Shown: one piece after another, positions 54,942-64,000 of the stretch
Numbering within the stretch: the first letter of the stretch is position 1
How the letters are laid out: the number at the start of each line of letters is the position of its first letter
Assembly (NCBI RefSeq): GCF_026626665.1
Contig: NZ_JAPNKE010000002.1
Coordinates: 4,565,168-4,629,167, forward strand
Length of the DNA stretch: 64,000 bases
From: Nannocystis pusilla
GTDB taxonomy: Bacteria; Myxococcota_A; Polyangia; Nannocystales; Nannocystaceae
Reading direction: 5' to 3'
The notes under the pieces: generated by a model
The model's database searches: none
Told to the model about the DNA's origin: nothing
The model's input: the letters and a program-made list of their open reading frames with translations, nothing else
Translations under genes and position numbers: made by a program

Positions 54942-55177
54942 GGCTTCGAGCTCCGGAGTGTATCAGGGGGACAGGTGACGCGCGCCGCCACGCCGGGCGG
55001 CCGCACGCGGCGCGTTGGACGACCGATCACGGCGACTATTCTGTCCATGCCCCGCCATGACACCCAGTTGTGGGCGATAAGGACGGAGAGCGCCGCCCGC
55101 GAGCACGGCTCCCCGCATCGGTCCGGTGATCCGGATCACAGAAGTCACTCCGCGCCCCTTGCGACCGTGCTGCGCAC

Positions 55178-57892
55178 TTACTTGCGCACCCCTGGGCGCG
55201 CCAGCCACGGCGCGAACCAGCAGGCGCCGAGGGCCGCGCCGACCAGCGCGATGGCCAGGCCGAGCCCGAGGTCCCGCAGCGGCGCCATCTCGGAGGCGAG
55301 CAGCACGAGGAACGCCGCCGCGAGCTGCAAGGCCGAGATCAGCGTGACCACGCCGATGTCGTCGACGGCCCGCGCGCCGGCGTCCGGGGTGGTGTAGTTG
55401 CGCGCGCGGAAGTTGAGGTGGATCGCAAAGTCGACGCCGGCGCCGACGGCGATGCACGAGATCATGCTGGTGCCGACGCTGATCGGCATGCCGAGCAGGC
55501 CGAAGATCCCCATCGTCACGCACAGGCACCACACCGCCGGCACCAGCGCGAGCATCTGTCGCGCCAGCAGCAGGGTCAGTGCGAGGCCCATGAGCGACAC
55601 GCCGGTCGAGGTGAACAGGCTGCGCGTGACGCTCTCCGCGAACGCGGCACCGATCACCGGCTGGCCCGTGAGACGTGTCTTGAAGGACAGGCCGCGACCC
55701 TCGCCGTCGGCCACGCGCCACTCGTCGTCGTCGAGCTCCGACAGCGCGCCCTTCACCGAGGCGCAGGTCGGACCGGCCGCGTCGGCCGGGGCCTGCAGCG
55801 GCAGGTCGAGCGCGCCGCAGCGGGCCTCGACCTGGAAGCGCACCAGCGCGTCGTCCGCCCACGGCCCGAGGTGCTTGGCGACGAAGCCGATGCCCTCCGG
55901 ATCCTTGGCCGCCAGCGTCGGCAGCTTGGCGCGCAGCAGCGCCTCGAGCTCGGCGCCGCGGGGCGTGACGAGGCTGACCGGATCGATCGCGTCGATCTCC
56001 TCGCGCGGCACGCCCTCGACCGGGCTGTCCTCGGAGTCGAGCGCGCGGTCACGGACCTCCTTGAGCGCGGCGATCAGCGCCGGCGACGGCGCGCTGGCCG
56101 GCGAGGCCTGCAGCAGCTTGTCGGCGTCGACGGGCCGGCCGAGGATCCGCGACAGCCGCTGCCCGACCTCCTGCACCTGGACCGCGCGCACCTTCGCGTC
56201 GCTGGTCGGCGCGATGACGAAGCCGCCGGTCGCGTGGCGATCGAGCAGCGCCCGCACCGCGTCGGCGACGACGACCTGCTGGTCGCCCGACATCGGCGCC
56301 AGCTTGATGTGGATCAAGGCCCCCGCGGTGTCCTCGGTGACCAGCTGCGCGACCGCGGGGTGGCCCTGCAGCAGCGCGAACACCCGGGACGCGCGCCCCG
56401 GGGTCTCGGGCACGCCGCGGCGCCCGCCGAGCGCCTCGTTGAGCAGCGCGTGCGGCTCGACGATCGAGCGCACGTCGACCACGCCGTCGATCGCCCGCAC
56501 CTGCTCGGCGAGGTCGCGGATCTCTCGCAGCGCCGTCGGCTCGGCCAGCGCCTTGCGATCGGTGTCGCCGCGCTGCGCCGCCTCGACCGCGACCTGCAGG
56601 TACGTGGAGCCGCCGAAGTGCTCGTTGAAGAACCGGTTCGAGCGCATCGGCTCGCTGTCCTCCGAGAACACCTCGGTCGGGTCGGCGTCGGCCCGCAGCG
56701 TCGACGCCACGCCGGCGCCGACCAGCGCCAGCAGCAGCAGCAGCCACAGGTTCGGCCGCAGCCGCAGCGGCATCGCCCGCTCGGTCCGCGGCGGCATCAA
56801 CCTGTCCGGGAGGACCGAGAGGATCGCCGGCAGCACGAGCAGCGCCAGCGCCAGCAGCACCAGCACGCCGACGCCGGCCGTCACGCCGAACCGCTGCATC
56901 GGCAGCTGCGGCATCATCGTCAGCGCGAAGAACGACACCGCGGTGGTCAGGCCGCTGAGCAAGACCGGCAACCACAGCTCGCGCAGGGTCGCGCTCGCGC
57001 GCTCGCGGCTGGTGCCGCTCTGGCGCTGGTAGCCGGCCAGCATGTGCACGCCGAAGGCCCCGCCGAGCGCGACCATCAGCACCGGCATCGAGCTGCTGAC
57101 GATCGTCAACGCCTCGCCGAGCACCCCGTGAGCGCCGAGCACCAGGCCGACGCCCAGGCCGGTGAGCACGAGGTTGATCCCCGCCGCGACGACGCTGCCG
57201 AGCAGCACCGCCGAGACCAGCACGAGCACGCCGATGACGATCGGCGACAGCTTGTCGAGGTCGGCGCGGCTGGCGGTGGCCGCCACGTCTTCGATGAACG
57301 GCGCGCCGCCGAGGTGACTCTCGCCCTTCCAGCCGCTGCCCAGGGTCTCGCGGATCTCGCGGATCGTCGCCGATCGGGCGTCGGCCGCCGCGGCGCGGTC
57401 CTCGTGGTGCATCAGGAACACCATCAACGCCGCGGCCCGGCCGTCGCGCGAGACCATGGTGCCGACGGCGTCGGTCGAGCCGAGCACCTTCTCGCGGATC
57501 TTCGCCTCGTCGCGCAGCGCCTCGGGTACCAGCTCGGCGATCTCGAGCCCGTCGTCGGTGACGCGCGGGTCGGGCAGATCGGCGAACGACAGCACCATGC
57601 GGACGCCGTCCTTGCGCGCGATCTCGCGGCCCAGCTCGCGCACCTCGTCGACCCGGTCCACGGCCAGCAGGTCGCCGTCGGGCTTGCTCAGGCCGACGAG
57701 GCCGACCTCGAGCACGCCGAAGCGCTTGGCCACCTCGCGGAACGCGACCACGTCGGGGTGGTCGGGCGGCAGGAACGCGAGCACGTCGTTGTCCTCGCGG
57801 ATGCGGCCGAGGCCGGGCAGGATGAGCGCCGCCACGCCGACGGCGAGCGCGAGGATGGCCCAGCGGGCGCGGACGAGCGGGTGGTCGCGCAT
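55178..57892 (-). CDS. RND/MMPL-type efflux or lipid transporter
   Basis: 904-aa inner-membrane permease with two halves, each one TM helix, a large periplasmic loop and five further TM helices. Landmarks: first helix AILALAVGVAALILPGLG, sterol-sensing-like SSMPVLMVALGGAFGVHMLAGY in half one, and VGTSMISCIAVGAGVDFAIHL in half two. This is the HAE3/MMPL group, which moves lipids or hydrophobic drugs using the proton gradient. With the LolA-like protein and the DUF1302 porin it probably makes an envelope transport system. The start ATG 57892 is 7 bp after the aminotransferase stop. Confidence 0.88.
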   Translation of the reverse strand: MRDHPLVRARWAILALAVGVAALILPGLGRIREDNDVLAFLPPDHPDVVAFREVAKRFGVLEVGLVGLSKPDGDLLAVDRVDEVRELGREIARKDGVRMVLSFADLPDPRVTDDGLEIAELVPEALRDEAKIREKVLGSTDAVGTMVSRDGRAAALMVFLMHHEDRAAAADARSATIREIRETLGSGWKGESHLGGAPFIEDVAATASRADLDKLSPIVIGVLVLVSAVLLGSVVAAGINLVLTGLGVGLVLGAHGVLGEALTIVSSSMPVLMVALGGAFGVHMLAGYQRQSGTSRERASATLRELWLPVLLSGLTTAVSFFALTMMPQLPMQRFGVTAGVGVLVLLALALLVLPAILSVLPDRLMPPRTERAMPLRLRPNLWLLLLLALVGAGVASTLRADADPTEVFSEDSEPMRSNRFFNEHFGGSTYLQVAVEAAQRGDTDRKALAEPTALREIRDLAEQVRAIDGVVDVRSIVEPHALLNEALGGRRGVPETPGRASRVFALLQGHPAVAQLVTEDTAGALIHIKLAPMSGDQQVVVADAVRALLDRHATGGFVIAPTSDAKVRAVQVQEVGQRLSRILGRPVDADKLLQASPASAPSPALIAALKEVRDRALDSEDSPVEGVPREEIDAIDPVSLVTPRGAELEALLRAKLPTLAAKDPEGIGFVAKHLGPWADDALVRFQVEARCGALDLPLQAPADAAGPTCASVKGALSELDDDEWRVADGEGRGLSFKTRLTGQPVIGAAFAESVTRSLFTSTGVSLMGLALTLLLARQMLALVPAVWCLCVTMGIFGLLGMPISVGTSMISCIAVGAGVDFAIHLNFRARNYTTPDAGARAVDDIGVVTLISALQLAAAFLVLLASEMAPLRDLGLGLAIALVGAALGACWFAPWLARPGVRK

Positions 57893-57899
57893 CGCCGGC

Positions 57900-58807
57900 T
57901 CACTCCCAGACGGGGGTCAGCCAGTCGCGGCGCGCCTCGACGCGGCCGCGGACCACGTTGTTGAAGTGCTCGGTGAGGCGGGCGGTGACGGGGCCGATGC
58001 CGCCGTTGCCGATCGTGCGCTTGTCGACCGAGCGGACCGCCTGGATCTGCGCCCCCGTGCCGCACAGGAACAGCTCGTCGGCGACGTACAGCTCGGTGCG
58101 GCCGATGACCCGCTCGACCACCTTGAGGCCGAGGTCCTCGGTGGCCAGAGCGATGAGCGAGCGGCGGGTGATGCCGTCGAGGTTGTCCTCGGTGCTCGGC
58201 GGGGTGTAGAGCACGTCGTCGCGGATGATGAAGACGTGCTCGGCGCTGCCCTCCGAGACCTTGCCGTACTCGGTCAGGAAGATCGCCTCGTCGTAGCCGT
58301 TGTCGTGGGCCTCGCGGCGGGCCAGCGCGCTGTTGAGGTACAGGCCGGTCGCCTTGGTCCGCGCCGGGATCGCGTTGTCGGTGGCGCGCCGCCACGACGA
58401 CACGCACACGTCGATCGCGTCCTTCTCCATGTAGCGCTGCAGCGGCAGGCAGTAGATCGCCAGCACGCTGTCCTCCTCGCGCATCACCGGCGCGAGCTTG
58501 GTCGAGCCGTTCAGCACCAGCGGGCGCACGTAGACGTCGTGGTGGACCTCGTTGCGCCGCAGCAGCTCGCCGACGAGGCCGCAGGTCTCGGCGTGGTCGC
58601 CCGGCAGGCGCATGTGCAGCACCCGCGCCGAGTGCATCAGCCGGGTGATGTGGTCACTGACGCGGAACAGGTTGATCTGCCGCCCGTCGGCGGCCAGGTA
58701 GCCGCGGATCCCCCGAAACAGCCGAGACCGTAATCCAGCGCGCGCGTGCGCACGCTGACGACCGCATCGGCGTCGTCGACGAACTTGCCATCGAAGTAGG
58801 TGACCAT
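57900..58807 (-). CDS. ilvE: branched-chain amino acid aminotransferase (frameshift)
   Basis: About 303 aa when repaired, class IV PLP aminotransferase. It starts MVTYFDGKFVDDADAVVSVR, runs ALDYGLGCFGG, then one G is missing from a G run at about 58709, after which the frame continues IRGYLAADG. The PLP Lys lies in ARTKATGLYLNSAL, followed by the EGSAEHVFIIRD and LDGITRRSLIALA motifs; FLCGTGAQIQAVRSVD is the cofactor-phosphate loop. It interconverts branched-chain 2-oxo acids and amino acids with glutamate. Length and order of motifs match IlvE. The long ORF joining it to the upstream gene is an artefact of the frameshift. Confidence 0.88.
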
Positions 58808-59062
58808 GCGGCGCGGAGGATGCCAGAGGAAACTGGCGGCTCGCCACTGCGCAGCCGCCTGCTCGCCGGCCGCGCTCCGCGGGTGCAGGCGCGAGCCAGC
58901 TCACGGAGCCGCGACGGCCGCAGCGCATCGACATGTCTCTTGGGACATCCGACGACGGGCGCTCGCTGCACATGCAAGCCGTGGACGGCCGCGACTCGGG
59001 CGGGATGGCCTGCCGACCTGCCGCGGACAACAGTCCGGCGTCGCTCCGGCGACCGCGCGACC
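58808..59062. other. intergenic region with hairpin
   Basis: 255 bp, no gene. ATGTCT, loop CTTG, GGACAT at 58932-58947 (6 bp, one G-U pair) belongs to the hairpin family and lies 116 bp beyond the stop at 59063. Confidence 0.5.
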
Positions 59063-60689
59063 TCAGAACCGGCCCGCGAGCGACCAGCCGGACAGGCCGG
59101 GGGCGGCCCACGGCGCGGTCGCTAACGCGCGCGCGCTTGCGGCGGTCGGCGGCGTCGTGGAGGAGCGCGATCCCGGAGAACAGCACCAGGCCCGCGCCCA
59201 AGCCGGCGAACAAGGCCGCCGCGATCCGCTGGCCGTCGGTCCGCTCGAGGCGGGCCGCCGTCACTCGCAGCTCCGGGTGGTCGAGCAGCCGCTCGCGCTC
59301 GCCGAGGGCGAAGCCCAGCCAGCCGCCGCCGCCGGCCAGCAGCACCCCGCCGAGCCCGAGCTCGAGCACCAGGGCCCGCCGCCGGGCCCGGAACGCCAGC
59401 GGCAGGAGCGTGGCGATCGAGCCGAGGCTCGCGCCCGCGATCACCGCACCGGCCGTGTGAAGGTCACCGGCGAACTCGAGGTCGCGGTGCCACCGGGCCG
59501 CCGGGTAACTCGCCTCGATCGCCGCCGCCGCCGCCGGATCGATCTCCGTCGCGCCCGGCTCCACACCGGCCTCCTCGTGGGCCGCCGCGTCGCGCCGCTC
59601 CGCCCGCTTCTCGCGGTTGGCCGCGGCGACGAGGAGGCCGACGCCGGTGAAGTACGTGGCGACGAACCCGCCGAACAGCCCGAACATCAGCTTGGGGGCG
59701 CGCTTCAGCTGCGGGTCGTCGACCGGCTTGCGCCGGGCCAGGACGACGTCGATCGGCGGCTGACCTGGCCGAATGGCCAGGTCCATGTCGGCCCCGTGCC
59801 GGCGCGCCCGCACCTGCAGCCGCCACACCCCCGGCGTCAACGTGACCGTCGTCGTCGGGCCCGCGAGCGGGCGCTCCAGCGCGAACGGCGAGGCGTGGTC
59901 GAGCGCCTGCAGCCGGAGCTGACCGCCGCGGAGCGCCCGCTCGGGCGCGAACCGCAGGTCGACGACGACCTTGCGTCGGTGCAGCTGCAACGACCACGAC
60001 GGCGCCGCCTCGGCGACCAGCCGCGCCGGCGCGAAGCCGGGCACGTCGAGGTCGACCTGCCAGCGCCCGGGGTCGAGGTGGAGGCCGTTCGTGGGCCGTC
60101 CGACCGTCTCGAAGCTGTTCCCGGGGACAGGTTCGCCGGCCGGACCCAGCTTGCGCAGGGCGAGCCGCGCCGCCGCCAGCGTCGCGTCCGGGACCGGCTG
60201 CGACCCCTCGAACAGCTGCAGGTCCACGGGGACCGTCGCCTGCAGCTCGCGCGCGCGAGCGGCCTCCAGGTGGCGATGCACCGGCTCGGGCGGCCGACCG
60301 CCGGCGCTCATCCGCCGCATGCACTCGTCGAGCAGGCGCAGCGCGAGCGCGTGCTGCTCGGCCCGCGAGCGGGCGAGCGCCGCGTGGTAGAGGAACCGCG
60401 GGTCGCCGGTCGCCTGCCACTGCGCCTCGAAGAGCTGCGCCGCCTCGGCGAACCGCCCGCTCGCCGCCAGCTCCTGCGCGTGGCCCAGCGCCGCCACCGG
60501 CGGGGCCGCGAGCTCCGGCGGCGGGCGATCGAAGTCGACCACGACCTCGACCGGGGCGACCGCGACCACCGGGCCGTCTTCCGCCGGCGGGTCCGCGCGG
60601 GCCGGCGGCGGCACCCCGGCGACCACCAGGGCGACGGTGACCGTCCAACTGTTCGCAGCGCTCGTCGCGTTCGGCCGGCTCGCTCCCAT
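59063..60689 (-). CDS. PEGA/TPR-like exported membrane protein (frameshift near end)
   Basis: About 541 aa when repaired. A signal peptide (SWTVTVALVVAGVPPPARA) is followed by a TPR-like helical part (FAEAAQLFEAQWQATGDPRFLYHAALA, given as landmark), then a PEGA-type beta domain (LHLDPGRWQVDLDVPGF) and at least three TM helices (LMFGLFGGFVATYFTGVG, AVIAGASLGSIATLLPLAF, IAAALFAGLGAGLVLFSG). The frame breaks at about 59100 in a C-run; a one-base change gives a natural end GLSGWSLAGRF. The architecture is common in Nannocystis-like genomes; function unknown. A CTGTTC CCGG GGACAG hairpin (60114-60129) lies within the gene. Confidence 0.7.
60114..60129. repeat. TGTCC/GGACA-family hairpin inside coding sequence
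   Basis: CTGTTC, loop CCGG, GGACAG: 6-bp stem with one G-U pair. Confidence 0.55.
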
Positions 60690-61051
60690 CGCCGCGATGG
60701 TGCCAGGTTTCGGCCGCCGATGGTGCGTGGACCATGCCCTGCCGGAGCTGCTCGGGCCTCGGTGCCTGCCGTGCGGGACCTCGAGAACAGCGACCGGGGC
60801 AGCCCGCTCGCGGCGGGTCGACGCCATCCTGACGAGCACGTGGCGCGCGGCCGCACGCCGGGGTCGCCCTGCGCGAGCCCGTGGCCGAGTTCGCGGTCGC
60901 CCTCGCCCCGGCCGCCCGGGTCACTCGCCGTCGCCGAGCGCCTCGACGACGCGCTCTTTCCATGATGTCCGAAAGAGCATGTCCGTCATGGCATGCCCTT
61001 TAGAACATGTCCATCCGAGCATGCTCCTTAACACATGCCTCGAGGGTCATC
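60690..61051. repeat. intergenic region with dense hairpin half-sites
   Basis: 362 bp, no gene. From 60961 to 61046 it holds at least six CATG-centred arms (GATGTCC GAAA GAGCATGTCC; GGCATGCCC...GAACATGTCC; GAGCATGCTCC...CACATGCCTCGAG). Some pair imperfectly in more than one way. The cluster ends 6 bp from the TolC stop at 61052. The rest (60690-60960) shows nothing. Confidence 0.6.
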
Positions 61052-62425
61052 TCAGATCGCCGGGAAGCCGAGCGCCTGCTCGACCCCGGCGAGGGCCACG
61101 TGGTAGGCCGAGAGGGCGCGGAAGTAGGCCAGGTAGACCAACACGCGGGCCTCCTGGGCGCGCACCGCGACCAGGAACGGCGCCTGATTGGCGATGAAGG
61201 CCTGGCGCGCGTCCTCGTAGACGGCGTCGGCGGCGGGCAGCAGCTCGCCCTCGTACAGGCGCAGCTGCGACTGCTGGAACGACGCCAGCGCGACCGCGTC
61301 GGCCAGCTGGCGGGCGATCTCGTGGGCCAGCGCCGCGCCCTCCTGATCGATCTGCTCGCGGGTCGCCCGCACCTCCGCCAGCGGGCCCTGCTGGCGGTTC
61401 AGGATCGGCACCTCGAGCGACAGCATGAAGAACGCGCCCCACATCGGCTTGCCGCCCGGCACCATGTCGGGGCCCGCCGACACCACCATGTCGGGAGCTC
61501 GGTTGGCGCGGGCCAGCCGCTCCTCCTTGTTCACCACCTCGCGCGTGCTCTTCAGCCGGGCCAGCTCGGGCCGCCGGCGCAGCGCCTCGACGATCAGGTG
61601 GTCGTAGGCGGCCAGGAATTCGTTGCGCCAGTCGTCGTTGTGCAGGTCGAGCCAGCTCGGCGGTCGGTCGCGCGCCGGCGACACCAGCTCGAGCTCGACG
61701 CTCGGCGGGTTGCCGAGCAGGCTGTTGAGGCGGATGTCGGCCTGGAGGTGCTCGAACTTGGCCTGCTCGAGCGCCTGGCGGGCGTGCAGGCGGGTCGTGG
61801 TGGCCTCGAGCACGTCGGCGCGGGGGATGTCGCCGGGCAGCGCCTCGGCCTGGCCGAGCAGCTCGTCGACGCTGCGGATCAGCGCGATGAATTGGGCCTC
61901 GCGCTCCTGGGCGAAGAACGCCTCCATGTACGTGCGCCGGGCCTCGGCCCGCAGCGTCGCCGCCAGGATCCGCAGGTCCGCCTCGTGGACCCCGACCTGC
62001 GCGCCGGCGACCTCGACCCGGCGCCGGCGCTTGCCGAGCTCGAACGTCTGCGTGATCCCGAGGCGATAGGTGTACTCGGCCGTGCCGTTGTCCGAGAGGA
62101 TGTACGGGTTCGGGATCGACGAGCGCTGCGTCAGCACGCGGGCGTCGAGCACCCCGCGCTGGGCCTTGAGCGCCGCCATCCGCGGGTGGTTCGTCTCGAC
62201 CGCGCGGACCACCCGCTCGACCGTCCAGCGCTGCACCGGCCCGGGCCGCAGCGGCGCCGGGGCCAGCTCGCGCGGCTCCGGCTTGCCCAGCGGCCGCGTG
62301 TCGACCGGAGGCACCCCCGTGGTCGCCGGCGGCCCCGCCGCGGCCTGGCTCATACCTGTCCCAAAGTACAGCATGGCGATGCACGCCGGGGCGCGGAGCG
62401 AGGCGAAGAGCGACATGGACTTCAT
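61052..62425 (-). CDS. TolC-family outer-membrane efflux protein
   Basis: 457-aa outer-membrane factor with a signal peptide ending near FGTGMSQAAAGPP. Two OEP repeats show the long helical pattern (AEARRTYMEAFFAQEREAQ ... EQIDQEGAALAHEIARQLADAV) and a PxxLxxxNRAP-type loop. It would form the outer-membrane channel of a tripartite efflux pump. The membrane-fusion and RND partners are not adjacent, although an RND-type permease is encoded downstream on the same strand. A CTGTCC CAAA GTACAG core variant lies in the signal-peptide coding part (62356-62371). Start ATG 62425. Confidence 0.88.
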   Translation of the reverse strand: MKSMSLFASLRAPACIAMLYFGTGMSQAAAGPPATTGVPPVDTRPLGKPEPRELAPAPLRPGPVQRWTVERVVRAVETNHPRMAALKAQRGVLDARVLTQRSSIPNPYILSDNGTAEYTYRLGITQTFELGKRRRRVEVAGAQVGVHEADLRILAATLRAEARRTYMEAFFAQEREAQFIALIRSVDELLGQAEALPGDIPRADVLEATTTRLHARQALEQAKFEHLQADIRLNSLLGNPPSVELELVSPARDRPPSWLDLHNDDWRNEFLAAYDHLIVEALRRRPELARLKSTREVVNKEERLARANRAPDMVVSAGPDMVPGGKPMWGAFFMLSLEVPILNRQQGPLAEVRATREQIDQEGAALAHEIARQLADAVALASFQQSQLRLYEGELLPAADAVYEDARQAFIANQAPFLVAVRAQEARVLVYLAYFRALSAYHVALAGVEQALGFPAI

Positions 62426-62871
62426 CGTTGTACACCGGGATCTCCCGGACGACCGGGACATGCTGCGTTCTTCATGCGCGAAATCGCGCACGCATCGCCC
62501 GAGCCGCGGTGCGGTGATTCGCCGGCCCGCCGCGAATCACCGCACCTGCATCGCGCCGAATCGCATTCGTGCTACCGACAATGGCGCGCTCCTCCGCACT
62601 CGGGCCTGCCCGGCCATTGCCGCGACCTCGCGCGGGCAGCCCTGAATCGACCGCCGCGTGCGGGCCGGCGCGACGGGCGGCGGCAGCGCGCGGCGGACGA
62701 GGCCGGAGGCCCCGGGGAGACCCGCAGGACTGTGCGCTGGATCGCGGTCGGGTCGCGCGGCGCGCTGGGCCCCGCGCCGGCCGGCGTGACCCTGCCGGGG
62801 CGCACGGTCCCCAGGGTCGCTGGCCCCGCGCGCCGGCGGTGAGCGCCGCGCCCGGCGCTATCGATGGAGTC
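62426..62871. other. divergent intergenic region
   Basis: 446 bp between the TolC-like start (minus) and the carboxylase-like start (plus). No supported gene; ORFs are overlaps of non-coding GC-rich frames. CACCGCGGC... runs are present but no clear motif. Confidence 0.4.
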
Positions 62872-64000
62872 ATGGACGTCAACTCCTCGTCCCAATCCAT
62901 CACTCGCCGCGAAGAGGTCCAAGCCGCGATGAGCGGCTCGGGGGCCGCCGTGTCCGGCCACGGCCTGCGGACCCGGGTGCCGCTGCTGGAGCGCCTGTTC
63001 GCGCCGGTCGACATCGCCTCCCTGGTGTGTTTCCGGGTCGCGTTCGGCCTGCTGATGCTCGTCGACCTGTGGCGCTATTACGGCAAGATCGGCGCGACCT
63101 ACATCCAGCCGGGCTTTCACTTCACCTATTACGGGTTCGATTGGGTGCAGCCCTGGCCGGGCGACGGCATGTACGTGCATTTCCTCGTGCTCGCCCTCGC
63201 CGCCGCCTGCGTGATGATCGGCTTCTGCTACCGCGTCGCCGCCACCGTGTTCTTCCTCGGCTTTAGCTACTGGTTCCTGCTCGAGCAGGCGCGCTACCTC
63301 AATCACTTCTATCTGCTCGCCCTGATCGCCTTCGTCATGATCTTCGTCCCGGCGGCCCGCGCCTTCTCGGTCGACGCCTGGCTGCGGCCGCGGCTGCGCG
63401 CGGCCAAGGTGCCGGCCTGGGCCCTGTGGTTCGTCCGCTTCCAGATCGCCGTGCCCTACGTGTTCGGCGGGATCGCCAAGCTCAACGGCGATTGGTTGCA
63501 GGGCGAGCCGATGCGCATGTGGCTGGCCGCGCGGGCCCATCGGCCGGTCATCGGGCCGCTCTTCACGCAGGAGTGGGTCGTCTATTTCTTCAGCTGGGGC
63601 GGCATGCTGTTCGACCTGCTGATCGTCCCGGGCCTGTTGTGGCGCAAGTCGCGGCCGTACGCGTTCGTCGCCGCCTTGCTGTTCAACCTCATCAACGGCT
63701 ACGTGTTCACGATCGGCATCTTCCCGTGGGTGATGGCCGCCGCCACCCTGATGTTCTTCGAGCCCGACTGGCCGCGGCGCTTCGGCCACTCCCTCTCCCG
63801 CGTGTTCGGCCTCAAGACCCGCGCTCGCTTCGACCCGTGGCTCGCCGTGCGCTCGCGTCCGCCGGTCACCCTCTCGCTGCGCCCCGGCCTGCGCCGCGGT
63901 CAACGGGTGACCCTCGCCCTGCTGGCCACGTACTGCGGCTTCCAGCTGCTGTTCCCGCTGCGCCACTGGCTCTACCCCGGCGACGTCGCGTGGACCGAGG
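62872..64000 (+). CDS. vitamin-K-dependent gamma-carboxylase-like protein, 3' end outside window
   Basis: 376 codons before the edge. A short N-terminal tail leads to a hydrophobic protein with about eight TM segments. The segment VPYVFGGIAKLNGDWLQGEP contains the K-L-x-x-D-W pattern of vitamin-K-dependent gamma-glutamyl carboxylases, with Lys203 aligned to the catalytic-base Lys of the human enzyme; PFHFTYYGFDWV-like sequence (GFHFTYYGFDWVQPWPG) is also characteristic of the family. The homologues use reduced vitamin K and CO2; bacterial substrates are unknown. ATG 62872 has a close GGAG. The C-terminal part (from about residue 320) would hold the lumenal beta-domain. Confidence 0.8.
   Translation, partial: MDVNSSSQSITRREEVQAAMSGSGAAVSGHGLRTRVPLLERLFAPVDIASLVCFRVAFGLLMLVDLWRYYGKIGATYIQPGFHFTYYGFDWVQPWPGDGMYVHFLVLALAAACVMIGFCYRVAATVFFLGFSYWFLLEQARYLNHFYLLALIAFVMIFVPAARAFSVDAWLRPRLRAAKVPAWALWFVRFQIAVPYVFGGIAKLNGDWLQGEPMRMWLAARAHRPVIGPLFTQEWVVYFFSWGGMLFDLLIVPGLLWRKSRPYAFVAALLFNLINGYVFTIGIFPWVMAAATLMFFEPDWPRRFGHSLSRVFGLKTRARFDPWLAVRSRPPVTLSLRPGLRRGQRVTLALLATYCGFQLLFPLRHWLYPGDVAWTE

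Noticed and set aside
57900..60839. A single 979-aa ORF joining the aminotransferase to the upstream membrane protein
   Set aside because: The join arises because two frameshifts (about 58709 and 59100) leave no stop between the genes. Each gene has its own natural start and end.

Overview
This 64 kb window is GC-rich (about 70%) and gene-dense, with roughly 47 protein genes, no rRNA or tRNA gene that I can see, and no insertion sequence. The gene content points to a myxobacterium, most likely of the Nannocystis/Plesiocystis type: many short secreted lipoproteins with Thr/Asp/Gly-rich linkers, a Ser/Thr kinase with a TPR tail beside an ECF-like sigma factor, STAS/GAF regulators, a formylglycine-generating-enzyme-like protein joined to a beta-propeller, and cytochrome P450s. 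The taxonomic call is inference from gene content and composition.

Layout. 1-4.3 kb: end of a fatty-acid desaturase, an HTTM membrane protein with a small partner, a tandem pair of paralogous lipoproteins (one broken) and a small membrane protein. 4.3-12.2 kb: zinc alcohol dehydrogenase, a glycosyltransferase/amylo-glucosidase pair, OsmC, a DUF6624-like protein and an HExxH peptidase-like membrane protein. 12.4-24.3 kb: MFS transporter, two STAS regulators, a HIT protein, lipoproteins and a beta-barrel protein. 24.8-33.3 kb: FAD-dependent halogenase-like enzyme, VOC protein, kinase, sigma factor and an EGF-like lipoprotein. 33.6-40 kb: M15-like peptidase, two lipoproteins, gamma carbonic anhydrase, a histone-H1-like/Imm30-like fusion and a Lon-like protease. 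40.5-45.4 kb: a type VI secretion cargo cassette (DUF2169, thiolase-like, DUF4150 PAAR toxin, two SUKH immunity genes). 45.4-52.1 kb: two P450s, a Tat-exported cytokinin-dehydrogenase-like oxidase, two SpoIIAA-like proteins and a histidine kinase. 52.2-62.4 kb (minus strand): DUF1302-like porin, LolA-like protein, RND/MMPL transporter, branched-chain aminotransferase, a PEGA-like membrane protein and TolC. 62.9-64 kb: a vitamin-K-dependent gamma-carboxylase-like protein running off the end.

The most unusual feature lies between the genes. An inverted repeat with core TGTCC-N4-GGACA (intergenic copies usually extended to CATGTCC...GGACATG) recurs through the whole window. I located ten exact cores and many variants, with arms that covary and include G-U pairs, and loops that differ from copy to copy. 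Most lie within about 30 bp of a stop codon. They look like a lineage-specific RNA hairpin, probably terminator-like or protein-bound, that has spread through the genome. Unrelated tandem hairpin arrays and decayed duplications of gene 3' ends occupy other gene junctions.

About a dozen otherwise well-conserved genes carry single small indels, often in homopolymers (GGG to GG, CCCC to CCC). I read most of these as assembly errors rather than real pseudogenes and give full-length spans for those genes.
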